Source: Nitzschia sp. DOCU1 (taxonomy: Eukaryota; Bacillariophyta; Bacillariophyceae; Bacillariales; Bacillariaceae). Taken from it: a stretch of 64,000 nucleotides of DNA. The notes beneath the pieces were generated by a model. That model did not search any database and was not told the origin of the DNA. It worked only from the letters and a program-made list of their open reading frames with translations. The position numbers and the translations under genes were made by a program. Shown here in pieces: positions 24,095 through 33,995 of the stretch; position 1 is the stretch's first letter; each line of letters opens with the position of its first letter. The stretch lies in NCBI GenBank assembly GCA_951394045.1, contig OX595995.1, forward strand, positions 2,227,237-2,291,236, read 5' to 3'.

Positions 24095-24167
24095 TAGAAT
24101 CCTACAGCCAAGTTGTGGCCTCAAAATTCCCAAAATTTTGAGGCCACAACTTGCCTGTAGAATTCTA
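24095..24167. other. Strong inverted repeat (hairpin) upstream of the HxD gene
   Basis: The arms CAAGTTGTGGCCTCAAAATT (24109-24128) and its exact reverse complement (24134-24153) are separated by 5 bp. The pairing extends with few mismatches to 24095 and 24167, giving arms of about 34 bp. It ends 95 bp before ATG 24263. It could be the tip of a transposon, a cruciform, or a structure in the 5' leader. Confidence 0.85.
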
Positions 24168-24262
24168 CAGGCCCTGTCTCTCGCTGTTTTGCTCGCTGTT
24201 GGCTGCATCGATTCAATTGCAAATCACCAAGCCATTCATCCACAAACAACCAAACAACAACC

Positions 24263-26953
24263 ATGAGCAGTACTCCTCTTCGCATCCGCATTTCATCAGC
24301 AAAACTACAATCCTGCTTGGTGGAATGTGAAGACTCCGAATCTGATGATGACGAATATGAGGACGAAAACGAGGACAACAACAAGGACAAGGATGAGCAG
24401 CAGCAGTCGTCGGTTGTGGGGGATTCCAAATTCATTCTGGATTTGGAGTCCTCCCACCACGAATTGGATGACGAGATAAAAGAGCAGGGCAACGACCTGC
24501 AAAGCTTTGTCAATGGCCTTGGATTAGAGTTGGTCCAAGCCTCTTTCCGCTCTGTGGTGGAGAGCAAGCTCAAGAAGCTCTCCTACCGGTGCCAGGGCCC
24601 AATCACCATCCTACCTGAATTTACATCGCTGCCATATATATGGCACAAGCCGCGCCGCAGACGGATTGCCTACTTCGCCGACTGCTGGAGGGTCACTAAA
24701 GCTCTGGCCCTCCAGCTAGAATACAAGACAATCCACAGTTACTTGCAGACAAGAGGATGGCTTCTAAAACGGGACAAGATTACCAACCGTTACCATCTCT
24801 CCTACAGAAAGCTTGAGGAGGCTCTCAAGTTCTCGGATGATTGTGCTATGGATGGTTGCTCCCGCTATGCCCATCTCCAAGCCTTTGTAGATGAACTCTA
24901 CAAAATCATTCACAACTCTTCCGTGGTGGATGAAGTAAGTGGCAAACCGGATTTGGAGTTCATGGACATCAAGTCCTTTAAGTCCAAATTGAACTCCTCC
25001 GTCCAAACAGTTCATATCGCCTTTACCGTATTTGAGTCCAAGATCCGGCCCTGTCTGACTGCATCGGAGGACCCCAACAACTACAACAAATGGGTCCTCG
25101 AAATCTTTGGGCACATTCGAATGCGCAAAGATTTTTATGAATTCAACCACAACCTGCTCTCTCTTTGTCCGGACAACAGGTTGACGACCGAGCAAAAAAC
25201 TACAATCCACGACCTCTTGTTCAAGACTAAAGCTGGGGTGGCCAACATACATCAGCGTTTGAGGTCCATGGTTTCCTCCGCTGAGCACCGTCAGAAATAT
25301 GAAGAGTTCCTTGCCTCGAATCTCGCTTCCACCTTCAACAAGAGGGGCTGCAGAAACACTGCAAGAACACTCTCAAAGAACCTAGTTGTCATTCGATCAC
25401 GGGTGAGAGACATTACCTACAGCTACCTTGACCGTCAGGAAAAAGCTGCCTTTTCGTCGCTAACCCGTGAAAAGAAAAGCCGAAAGCGGGGACAGCCACC
25501 TTTGGCTTTACCTAGCAGCAACAAGAAAGCAGTGGCAGTTGAACCTACAGTCGCAAGTCCAATTTCAGAAGAACCAGATGGATTGTCGGCTCCCTCCTCG
25601 GACTACACCACCCTGGCGGCGCAATTGGAAGTCATGCCAGCCCCAGACCCAGCTTCCCTGTTTGCAGTGGCGGCTTCTTCCTCCAGCAGAAATTTGGGAC
25701 AAGGCCAACAAACGACAACAACATTTGTGGGTCCCAAACCCCACCCGTCCCATTATTCCAAATGGATCGAAGAGCGGTTCAACCCTGGGGGTTGTCGCCC
25801 CATGTCGCAAGATTCGATTATGGTCTACTCTCCTCGCCTGACAGTGCACCGTGCTACCATGACGGTAGAAGTCTACGAGTCCACAAGCTATTTCTACATA
25901 GCTAAGGGCTTCAAGAGCGACAAGCACTCGTGGACCCATTCTATACAGGCTATGCCTGTGCAAGCTACATGCCGTCCAATGTACACCATCCCGCCGATGG
26001 CTACTATTGTGTCTGATCCATCATTGGCGGTGGTTCGTTCCGGCTCTGAATTGTATAAGCACTTTTTTGGGAAGCTTCAAATTTCCCCACCAAAGATCGC
26101 CGAGTTCATTGTGCGTCATGGCCATTCCAGCGCCAAGCGAGACATTGGACCTGCCAACACCGTCGTGTCATTTCGCCTGGAGATGGGTGCAGCCAGTGCT
26201 GGCCAACTTCGTCCCTTTGGTTTTCAATGCTTTGATGTTGAGGGTGGGGCACCAGTTCGGGAGATGGTGGCGGCGATAGCGGACGCAGCCCAAGATGCCC
26301 TGGATCATATTGCTTCTGTTGAATGGCGCCTTCCACTGCCATTCAACTTTAGTCCAAGGACTTCCAAGTTTGGGAAGAACGTGAGCAAATTACTGGGCGC
26401 CGAGTCCAGCAGATTCGAGCTTTGTTCGTTGATTGTCAAGTCGTACCCCCGGGGCGATCAAACGACAGAGCACACGGACAAGTTCGACTGCGACTGGACC
26501 GGCTACCAAGACTGTTGCGCTTTCGCCTACAATTTCAATGATAGCTTTGGGGATGGTTGGTCGCTTCGAATATTGTTCAACAGTCGCTCATTCTGCGGCG
26601 ACTACTGTACCACCCAATGGAAACTTGGTCAGATGGCTGAGAACATTTCCATTCAACTCAAGACGCTTGACGAATTTTTGCAGGACCTTCACTCTTACGA
26701 ACAGGACCGGGGTGGGGCAAAAATGCTGGGTCTATTCCCCCCCAACCACAAGACAATGCATCGTCTCAACTTACAAGATGCCCTTCCTTGGAGTCCCTAT
26801 GACATTGGCAATTCTGTCACTGTCGACCAAATGGAATTCCCGGCTGGTTGTCACCGCTACCTCATGCTCTCCCTTCCAGCCACGATCCTGCGTCGTGCCC
26901 GGATGGCATTTCTTTGTTGGCGCACTCTTCCTTGCTGGGCCGCAAGACGCTGA
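24263..26953 (+). CDS. Large protein with a 2OG-oxygenase-like HxD motif
   Basis: 896 codons from ATG 24263 (AACAACCATGA context). The N-terminal 60 residues include an Asp/Glu run. Residues about 90-400 are helical and charged (CWRVTKALALQLEYKTIHSY). A basic patch (REKKSRKRGQPP, about 405) and a Ser/Ala-rich linker follow, then a beta-rich C-terminal part. There, VKSYPRGDQTTEHTDKFDCD holds H737-T-D739, followed by a Gly-Tyr and WSLRILFNSRS, a pattern like the HxD half of 2-oxoglutarate/Fe(II) dioxygenases. The distal His and Arg were not identified. The frame ends at TGA 26951 and resumes in the same frame (next entry). The gene ends close to a convergent transposase-like gene. The protein is not named; the oxygenase reading is inference. 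Confidence 0.6.
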   Translation: MSSTPLRIRISSAKLQSCLVECEDSESDDDEYEDENEDNNKDKDEQQQSSVVGDSKFILDLESSHHELDDEIKEQGNDLQSFVNGLGLELVQASFRSVVESKLKKLSYRCQGPITILPEFTSLPYIWHKPRRRRIAYFADCWRVTKALALQLEYKTIHSYLQTRGWLLKRDKITNRYHLSYRKLEEALKFSDDCAMDGCSRYAHLQAFVDELYKIIHNSSVVDEVSGKPDLEFMDIKSFKSKLNSSVQTVHIAFTVFESKIRPCLTASEDPNNYNKWVLEIFGHIRMRKDFYEFNHNLLSLCPDNRLTTEQKTTIHDLLFKTKAGVANIHQRLRSMVSSAEHRQKYEEFLASNLASTFNKRGCRNTARTLSKNLVVIRSRVRDITYSYLDRQEKAAFSSLTREKKSRKRGQPPLALPSSNKKAVAVEPTVASPISEEPDGLSAPSSDYTTLAAQLEVMPAPDPASLFAVAASSSSRNLGQGQQTTTTFVGPKPHPSHYSKWIEERFNPGGCRPMSQDSIMVYSPRLTVHRATMTVEVYESTSYFYIAKGFKSDKHSWTHSIQAMPVQATCRPMYTIPPMATIVSDPSLAVVRSGSELYKHFFGKLQISPPKIAEFIVRHGHSSAKRDIGPANTVVSFRLEMGAASAGQLRPFGFQCFDVEGGAPVREMVAAIADAAQDALDHIASVEWRLPLPFNFSPRTSKFGKNVSKLLGAESSRFELCSLIVKSYPRGDQTTEHTDKFDCDWTGYQDCCAFAYNFNDSFGDGWSLRILFNSRSFCGDYCTTQWKLGQMAENISIQLKTLDEFLQDLHSYEQDRGGAKMLGLFPPNHKTMHRLNLQDALPWSPYDIGNSVTVDQMEFPAGCHRYLMLSLPATILRRARMAFLCWRTLPCWAARR

Positions 26954-26959
26954 GATTTG

Positions 26960-27748
26960 ATGGCGGCGGCAGTCATCGCAAGCTACTCTGGTAGCTTTCA
27001 ACGGTTCTACCATTGTGGCTGTCGGGTCCTTAGGAACAACGGCGCCACGACCCGCTTGGCGCTGCCGTTGGCAAAAGAACTTTTGCGATTGTTTGGCAGT
27101 GTCACTGGTACTCTTGGGGCTTTTAAACGGTCAAGCCCTTCCAACATCAAGTTTGGGGAGCGCTTCCTGAATCCCTCTACAGGGGAATTCAATCAAGACT
27201 GGTACAAAGTAATCAAGGCAATTGAAGGGCTTCTTCTTTGGGTCGAAGGACCAGATTTCAGAGCATGTCTCCTGGAAACCCGGCTCAAGGAACTCAAGCC
27301 AACGCTCGCCGCCTTGAAATCAGATCTTGGCGAGTTCAGGTTGACTACTATCGTGCAATTGTGCTCGATGTCTGGAATCATCCAGCCCATGAACGGGTTG
27401 GATTTGAAAAATATTCAGTACCCGATCAAGGGTCTTGGGGCTGAACGACAACTGAATGTTCCCAACGAAGATCGCCCCCTGGTCCTGGAATACATCATGA
27501 ATGAGTTCGGTATTCAGGAATTTGGGCTAGATGGCCCAGAGTGCTGCCTCTGTGAATCTGAAGAGAAGAGGCTCAAGAAGGCAGTCGACGTGGTGGTCAA
27601 GGGACAAGATTTTTTCTACCTATTCCAAAGTGGTCGATGGGGCGTCAAGCTGTATGGTCCGACTAGCAGTTGGATCGATGTCATAACGGGTGGTGACCTT
27701 ACAGCTGACGGCTACATTACAACTGGGGGAGGACGCTACCATGTATAA
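26960..27748 (+). CDS. Same-frame continuation of the HxD protein
   Basis: After the TGA at 26951-26953 the same frame stays open for 262 codons from ATG 26960 to TAA 27746-27748. It reads SGSFQRFYHCGCRVLRNNGA, GEFNQDWYKVIKAIEGLL and GPECCLCESEEKRLKKAV. The position and frame suggest the C-terminal part of the upstream protein separated by one nonsense codon, but an undetected short intron or a separate gene is possible. Around 26870-26960 the other two frames are also open, so a frameshift pair cannot be excluded. Its stop is 9 bp from the stop of the opposite-strand gene. Confidence 0.5.
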   Translation: MAAAVIASYSGSFQRFYHCGCRVLRNNGATTRLALPLAKELLRLFGSVTGTLGAFKRSSPSNIKFGERFLNPSTGEFNQDWYKVIKAIEGLLLWVEGPDFRACLLETRLKELKPTLAALKSDLGEFRLTTIVQLCSMSGIIQPMNGLDLKNIQYPIKGLGAERQLNVPNEDRPLVLEYIMNEFGIQEFGLDGPECCLCESEEKRLKKAVDVVVKGQDFFYLFQSGRWGVKLYGPTSSWIDVITGGDLTADGYITTGGGRYHV

Positions 27749-27757
27749 ACTAACATT

Positions 27758-30700
27758 TCATTCTTCTAATTGGTCTAGGAAGTCAGATGCCCATTCAGTC
27801 CTTGTGCAAAGCACATCGATTTGGTGCCTGCGGCGAATTTGCCGGTCGGCCACTAAGCGAGGCAGGGGACCATTGTCGGGGGGTCTCATATGTTCTATTA
27901 CATAGAGGCACTCCCGGACTTGGTCGAGGTAAATCTTTCTAAGAGTGGGCCATCCGGTGGACTGGAATTCCATTGAATAACGCCAACTCATCCGGGTGCC
28001 TTTCTTTCTTTCTTCGTCTTTCATCCAAGCAGCGGGGTGGACTATGGCAGCATATTTGCCGTCGACATCTTTGTATAACAATAACAGTTTTGCAGGAGCG
28101 CAGCTAGTTTCGTTGTCAGGATCATACTGTACCGAGACCCAGTCATGGAACCCATCGAAGCGGTCAAAGTTACGGGCAGCACGGAGACGCTGTTGAAGAC
28201 CATCTATTGAAAGCACCACTTCCTTCCATGCCTGGATGGTGCCACCTCCACGCTCGAAACATTCTAAGGCTCTGACCACCTGGGCACAAAAAGGGGTTTC
28301 CGCCATGTCAACGACCCCAAGAACCTTGGGCTTTCCTTCACGATCATAGGAGGTGAGAACTCCATCCGGGATGGAGTACTCATGATGTGGAACTTTTCTT
28401 GAAGGTACCACCGGTGCATCGACGTCGGAGATCTCCATATTGCTTGTGTTGCTGCCCGTGATTCTTCTTTTGTCAATCTCTATCGCCTTGGACAGCATAA
28501 GGTGGTCGGCGACCCGTGCGGCTGTCTGTTCGGTGAAAGTACAAACGCCCAACTTGATGGCGGTGCGACTGACAAGTTTGGCCCAGACTTTGAGTCCACG
28601 TTCACCCAAACCCGCATTCCAGTTCATCGGGTGCCCAAACATTTGGATGTCGCGGGCTAGATGAAGGTGAGAATGGATTTTGCACGTAGCCGTGTCGACT
28701 GTGTCATCACCTCGGTATACCTTGTTGACAAAGTTGCGAGTCACCCGTCTGACTGACTTGTCGATTGCCTCGATATTTGTTTGTTCTTCGACTGAAAGTT
28801 GGTGGAAGTAGTGTATGAATGAATGAAATGATAACATGTCCTGCAATAAGTCTCTCGTACCATCGAGGTCAGTGAGTACGGCACTTGTCGACCCTCTGCC
28901 TTTCACGGGTGGTCTGACGTAATTGTGTTTTGGGATAGAGGGCTGAATAAATTTATTCTGATCTGGTGGAGAGGAGTCTTGTTCATCAGCGGGGTCATCG
29001 TGATCAAGTGCATCATCCTCCTTTAGAGCCGACAAAGGTGGATCCGCCTCGTGAAGCAATTGATGGTCCCCTACGTTATATTTCAAACCATCGTCGCCAT
29101 CTTCTTGCTTCCTCATTTCCATGTAACATGAATTGACAAGCTTGTCCTCGGATGGGAGCGGCTCCATGTCATCAAGACTGAAGTAACCTGGCATGTCCGT
29201 TTGTGGGTGAAACGACTCTGGATTTGCCTTTGTTGGGCCCATCACGTGTTTCCAGGAGGCCAGTAGCAGATATTCCACCTGCAACTCGTCGAGATGGGAA
29301 ACCAGCTGTTCAAGGAGAAAGCCCATTCCATGTGTGCGGAGGCGATCGAGAATGGCTGATACTGTCTCCTTGGTTCTGGGCATGATACTCTTGAAGCTAG
29401 CTGGTTCGTCCTTTCTAGCCTTTGAAGAATGGACATTTTCAATGGGATTCCCTGGGTTCTTTTTCCTATTCTTGTTGTTGCTGCTGTTTTTGCTTGCTCG
29501 GATATCTGAGAAGAAGTGCATGTCTCCACGTTTGGGCAGAGCACTGCTAATGTCTTCCAAGTACTTTTGCTGTTGCCGGTATATTGCCTTTTCCATCACC
29601 TTGCTGCTTTTATCTGAACCAAGCGAGGTGAAAAGACAGAAGAGCAAACCCACTTTCTCTGAGGCTGTGAGGAGAGTTGTACGGCTGAACCCAGGTGTCA
29701 GCTTTGCCCGGGGAATGTCATCTTTCACGCTTGATCGCTTTCCAACAAAATCAGTGCGGATGTTGTCTTCGAGTGACTTTCTTTCTCCCTCTGTGAGAGA
29801 AAGGAACAAGACTTGGGCGAGGTAGAGCATACTGCCACTTTCACAGTAATGCATCGGGTCGTCAAGAGTTGCCCGATGAATACCATTGACAGTACTACCA
29901 AAGGAGACGTCGTTCCATGCATTTCGGATGGGGTAAGACGAGAAGGTACGCTCGAGCACTTTGCGTGCTGTTTTTGCACGCCGTTTGACATAGCTGACAA
30001 TCTTTGCTTTCTGTGCTTTTGTTCCTGTCCCAGGGGGGTATGCCACTGCAACTGCTGTGTTTACTTGGTCGACAGTGGTAGCGGACAGTGCGATTTCAAC
30101 TAGGCGATTAATTTGATCTTTGTTCACCTCCACGCACTGCTGGTTACAAGCATCGGCAGAAAGCGATGAACACATACATTGCCTATGAATCCGGCCTGCA
30201 CCACCAGAATTGATGGGGCGGCGACAACAGTGTCGATCCTGTGACAACTGATCACCCATCACGTATGCCACCGGCAACAGTAACTGCTTTTCCACCAACT
30301 GCCCTGCTATCTTAATTCTTACAGTAGGTGGATTTTGCTGGTAATACACCAATTCCTCCAGGAGAATGTTCAGGCATTGGTGGAAAACGCCCAGAGACTC
30401 CTCGGCAGTTGCATCTTCGTCTGGGGCGGGGGGAACAAAGCCAAGGTGGCGCCAGGCAGAGGCCTTCTCCCTAACTTGGCGCTTGAGGATAGCCGTTGTA
30501 AACATGAGTGGTTCCAAAGGGTAGCGTTGCATGGCATCTGTACCGGTTTTGTCGTTGTAGATAATCAGGGGTACCAGCCATTGATTCTCGGGGTCTTGGA
30601 CGAGCTTGAGGTAGGTGTCCTTGTACCATTGGCCAGACAGGACCTCAGAGAGGCCATCTGCGACAACAGGAATGTACTGTTGGAAACGGTGCCCGTCATT

Positions 30701-31405
30701 CGGGTTCACGCATATATTTTCAACGTTTTGAAAGTGCTCCGACTGGAGCAGGTCCATCAAGGTGGGGAGGAATGGAAATCTTGGAACTTGTGGGCAATTT
30801 GGATTGGAAATTACGGTAGGAATTGGTGTCTGGAGCTTGGACCGAAGTTTGTCCATTATAGTCTCCCGTTTGTTGGTCTTGCTGATGTCAAAGCCTTGCT
30901 TTGTATGCATCCTTAAGCATTGGAGAAGGCGATCGATAAAGCTCAGAGAGGTGCCTTCGTCATGACAGAGTTTCAAGATGTGGATCATGGCACGTTCCTG
31001 TGGATCAAATGATATTTTGCTATCTGGTGCTTCATGAATGGTGACTGCTTGTTGGTCATTCACTGGGAGAGCTGTTGCTGCGAGCACAGAGAGGATTACA
31101 TTGTCCTCCTGACTTTGACCTTCATTGGGATCATCTGGATTAGGTTCTTCCTTGTCGCTGTCGTCCTCGTCATCAAGAAGGGCAAACATGTCTACATCAT
31201 CATCGTCAACATGGAAGTGGTCATTGTTGTTTGGAGAGGTGAGTCGTGCTTCAGTCAGGATGCCATTGTCAGCTAACAATGGTTGTCCGCCGACGCTGGT
31301 AGAACCATCTGATGAAGCGACCTGTCGAGCAAAAAGATTCTGCTGAATGCGTCGCTTCTTTGCCTCTTGTTTGTCAATGAAGTTGGTGGCTTTGAGGTAA
31401 CCCAT
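27758..31405 (-). CDS. Plavaka/KDZ-like transposase-related protein
   Basis: A single open frame of 1215 codons from ATG 31405, which sits in a GCCACCATGG context. The hydrophobic residues encoded upstream of that ATG are not part of the protein. The N-terminus is acidic (HVDDDDVDMFALLDDEDD). The middle has LVPLIIYNDKTGTDAMQRYP, a Cys/His cluster (HCCRRPINSGGAGRIHRQCM, then CSSLSADAC) and GIHRATLDDPMHYCESGSM. Later come HLHLARDIQMFGHPMNWNAG and LGERGLKVWAKLVS. This order (a YxD-type strand, a Cys-rich insert, a GIHxATxxDxxH block and a His-rich late block) is what I know from Plavaka/KDZ-type DNA transposases and their algal relatives. Whether it still transposes is unknown, and terminal inverted repeats were not found. 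Confidence 0.55.
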   Translation of the reverse strand: MGYLKATNFIDKQEAKKRRIQQNLFARQVASSDGSTSVGGQPLLADNGILTEARLTSPNNNDHFHVDDDDVDMFALLDDEDDSDKEEPNPDDPNEGQSQEDNVILSVLAATALPVNDQQAVTIHEAPDSKISFDPQERAMIHILKLCHDEGTSLSFIDRLLQCLRMHTKQGFDISKTNKRETIMDKLRSKLQTPIPTVISNPNCPQVPRFPFLPTLMDLLQSEHFQNVENICVNPNDGHRFQQYIPVVADGLSEVLSGQWYKDTYLKLVQDPENQWLVPLIIYNDKTGTDAMQRYPLEPLMFTTAILKRQVREKASAWRHLGFVPPAPDEDATAEESLGVFHQCLNILLEELVYYQQNPPTVRIKIAGQLVEKQLLLPVAYVMGDQLSQDRHCCRRPINSGGAGRIHRQCMCSSLSADACNQQCVEVNKDQINRLVEIALSATTVDQVNTAVAVAYPPGTGTKAQKAKIVSYVKRRAKTARKVLERTFSSYPIRNAWNDVSFGSTVNGIHRATLDDPMHYCESGSMLYLAQVLFLSLTEGERKSLEDNIRTDFVGKRSSVKDDIPRAKLTPGFSRTTLLTASEKVGLLFCLFTSLGSDKSSKVMEKAIYRQQQKYLEDISSALPKRGDMHFFSDIRASKNSSNNKNRKKNPGNPIENVHSSKARKDEPASFKSIMPRTKETVSAILDRLRTHGMGFLLEQLVSHLDELQVEYLLLASWKHVMGPTKANPESFHPQTDMPGYFSLDDMEPLPSEDKLVNSCYMEMRKQEDGDDGLKYNVGDHQLLHEADPPLSALKEDDALDHDDPADEQDSSPPDQNKFIQPSIPKHNYVRPPVKGRGSTSAVLTDLDGTRDLLQDMLSFHSFIHYFHQLSVEEQTNIEAIDKSVRRVTRNFVNKVYRGDDTVDTATCKIHSHLHLARDIQMFGHPMNWNAGLGERGLKVWAKLVSRTAIKLGVCTFTEQTAARVADHLMLSKAIEIDKRRITGSNTSNMEISDVDAPVVPSRKVPHHEYSIPDGVLTSYDREGKPKVLGVVDMAETPFCAQVVRALECFERGGGTIQAWKEVVLSIDGLQQRLRAARNFDRFDGFHDWVSVQYDPDNETSCAPAKLLLLYKDVDGKYAAIVHPAAWMKDEERKKGTRMSWRYSMEFQSTGWPTLRKIYLDQVRECLYVIEHMRPPDNGPLPRLVADRQIRRRHQIDVLCTRTEWASDFLDQLEE

Positions 31406-31732
31406 GGTGGCTACCGGGGAACACAGTGTGAAAACGGCAATGAGAAGAAGGGGGAAGATAGAAGTCAACAGGCAGCTTACGAGTCAATGGGTTGGGAATT
31501 TGAATTGATATGGATTCCTTTAGACTCAGCAGGAATGATTTGAAGTCAACGAACTGTTTGTTGTCACATGGTAAAAGGTGAGGCTGGCGAGGATGGTCCT
31601 ATATAAAATTTTCAAAATAGTCACCGTGTCGCATGCCAGCCTACTTACTGCTCTTGGTTTGGCAGATGGGGCTGACCTGGGGCCACCCAGTGGCTCATAA
31701 ATTTGGGTGGTTTCAATCTAACAAATACTGCC
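31406..31732. promoter_or_regulatory. Divergent intergenic region
   Basis: 327 bp between two divergent start codons (31405 minus, 31733 plus). TATATAAAATTTT at about 31600 could serve as a TATA-type element for either direction. This is position-based inference only. Confidence 0.3.
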
Positions 31733-33058
31733 ATGGAAAACAACAACAATGGTAATGACGGCAGTCAGGATGAGGATTTGGAGCTCCTATTTTGATGGGT
31801 GAAGGAGGATGTGTTTAAAGTTTGTAAGTTCTTGTATGAAGGGAAGGCCGACTTGACGCATGACAAGCCAATTTTTCAGTTTTACAAGAGCCAGTTGGGG
31901 CAGCGCTTAGCAGGAGTGAAGCATTTGACTAACGAGGAGTCTAAAAAGTTGTATCTTGCCAATATATGGGCATTGGCAAACAAGAAGAATCTGGTCAGTA
32001 AAGGGCTGGCGGTTCGAAGAAGTGGAGTGTACACGGTAATGCAAAATAGATTTATCAGTAAGTCCTACAATTACCATGGCCCGTACAATGTGAATGCTGG
32101 GACGTGCTGACCCCCTTTGTCCCAAGGTTTGTGCGAAACCAGTGCCCAGAAGAATTGTGTTTTCCCATGCAGGGATGTCTTTGACCAGCGAGTTAAGGAA
32201 CCGATGTGGAATTACGTGTTCTATGAGCACTTCCTGCGAGCCTCGATGGGGGAGGAAACATTCAAGAAGATGGCACGTAAAGAGGAGCCCCCCACCAATG
32301 TAGCCCCTGCAGTCCCTGTGCCCATGTCCACTACCCTTGACATGGGATTTGCACACATGCTTCTGAAGAATAATTACTTTGCCTGGTTGTTGATGGCAAA
32401 GAGCAAATTGAAGGACAGGCTGCTGACCGATTATGATGCAAGTCAACGATTAGAAGGGAAAATCACTCTTGCTGAGCACCTGCTTGGGAATGTGATGTTT
32501 GATCTGGAACAAGATGAGCATACTGCAAACCAGCAACAGTACCTCGTGACCCCAATGGCACCAGCAGGTGATGGTGACGGTGAGGGTGCTGCTGGAGAAG
32601 ATGAACGGTATGATGAAGTAAAGAGTGCGTTTGTCACAAGAACTGATGCTCGGCGCATAGAATGCAAGAGTTCACAAGAGGCTGAAAAGCTGCAAGAAAC
32701 ACTCCTGAACTTGGAACAGGAGGGGGGTGACGGCGAGCTCATGATTGAAGTGGCTGATAAACGTGCTCATGCCCAGAAGCGTCGCAAGGTCCTGAAGGAC
32801 CTGAAGTTCTACACTGTTGCTCAAAACAATGAGCGCAAGTTTCGAGGTTGGTCATCTAGAGCTCTCAGCGACTTAGCGGATACTATGGCTGCCATTGACG
32901 GAGAAGTCAATGATACAATCAAATTTGAGAAGGCGTTCAGAAAGTTGTTCAAGGCAGCCAATGAATCTGGAGTTGCAGACGCTTCTGAAGATGCGACTAC
33001 AAAGCTGAATGATACTCATAAGGCAACATTGTGGGCGAGTGTGTGGGCTCAAGTTTAG
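31733..33058 (+). pseudogene. Hypothetical protein, one intron, one in-frame TGA
   Basis: ATG 31733 begins MENNNNGNDGSQDEDLELLF, followed by a TGA at 31793-31795. The same frame then continues WVKEDVFKVCKFLYEGKADL. A second apparent stop at 32108 is removed by a clean 69-nt intron at 32058-32126: donor GTAAGT, branch-like CTGAC, acceptor CCCAAG. After splicing, Ser (A|GT) joins to LCETSAQKNCVFPCRDVF. The C-terminal half is acidic, then basic (RAHAQKRRKVLKDLKFYT), and ends at 33056-33058. No domain is recognised. The divergent transposase-like neighbour suggests a transposon-associated family. The early TGA argues for a pseudogene unless it is read through. Confidence 0.5.
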
Positions 33059-33669
33059 CAATGCTAGAGTGTGAATAGTGATGACTTAGAATTGGTTACA
33101 TTGGATTGTAAGTCTTTCAGATTAGAGTTAGAAACAGGGTGAAGTCGTGTTGAGATGGACAGTAAGTGTTTTTGAGTAGGGGGGGACTAGCATTGGCCGG
33201 GTGTCCGGATGGCTGTTAGGATGAATATGAGCGGTGGTACCATTGTGGGTGGGCTTGCTTGGCATGCCACATGCATTGGCACGCACAGTCCAATGCTGGA
33301 GGGAGGGCATGCGTTTTGTAACGGACTCACCCCCAGCCCTCCTTGGAATCAGTGGGTGAACTTAAGAGTCAATCTGTGTTTTCTAAGAATCAGCCAGGCT
33401 CGTGCAGTCCCTTTGTCAAACTCGTGTAACACCTGCTTGCATGCAGTTATTACCAACAAAGAGCCATGTGGGACAAGGCCTTGGCAGCTGACATGGCCCA
33501 GTTGTTGCAACTACTGCCAGTAATTGAGTGCAATTGGTAAGACTCAATGAGTCTGTTATAAAATGGAATAGTCGGACAACCACAATCTTGCTTTGTATGA
33601 CATTGGTTAACAACACCACCCGGGGTCTAGATGTTCAGCTAATCATTACCAGTGGCTAACATTGAATTC
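33059..33669. other. Intergenic DNA, nothing supported
   Basis: Short open stretches occur on both strands, but none has a domain or a convincing start. Confidence 0.4.
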
Positions 33670-33845
33670 AAACTAATTTTAATTTCTATCAATACCATTC
33701 ATCAGATTGTTGCTTTCTTCTTGGGTCCCATGATAAACTCTGCTTTGAGAAAACACTGTCTGGCACTGGGTGTTTTCCTTTTTGGTCCAGTGCCTGGCCA
33801 GACTGAGTGGCCCATAGCAAACAGTGGAACAGTGAACACAGGCAA
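33670..33845 (-). repeat. Dispersed repeat, copy 1
   Basis: The reverse complement of this stretch (GGCCAGGCACTGGACCAAAA ... CAGACAGTGTTTTCTCA ... GATGAATGGTATTGATAG) matches 48285-48400 on the plus strand with scattered changes. It is a non-coding interspersed family. Confidence 0.7.
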
Positions 33846-33995
33846 GTGCATCATCTCTATAGATGAAAATGCACATTTGGACCTGGCTCTTTGTTCCATT
33901 GATGCGTTTTCCAGCTGCATGCATGGCATGGGAGACCTGGCCATGATGTTTGGAGGCTGCTTGTTCAGGAGTTGGGAGGACTGTCCTCCAATCTC

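Noticed and set aside
31406..31468. Signal peptide on the transposase-like protein
   Set aside because: The hydrophobic residues are encoded upstream of the true ATG (31405, GCCACCATGG); the frame there has only a TTG.
32108..32110. Premature stop in the 31733-33058 gene
   Set aside because: It lies inside a well-formed 69-nt intron and is spliced out.
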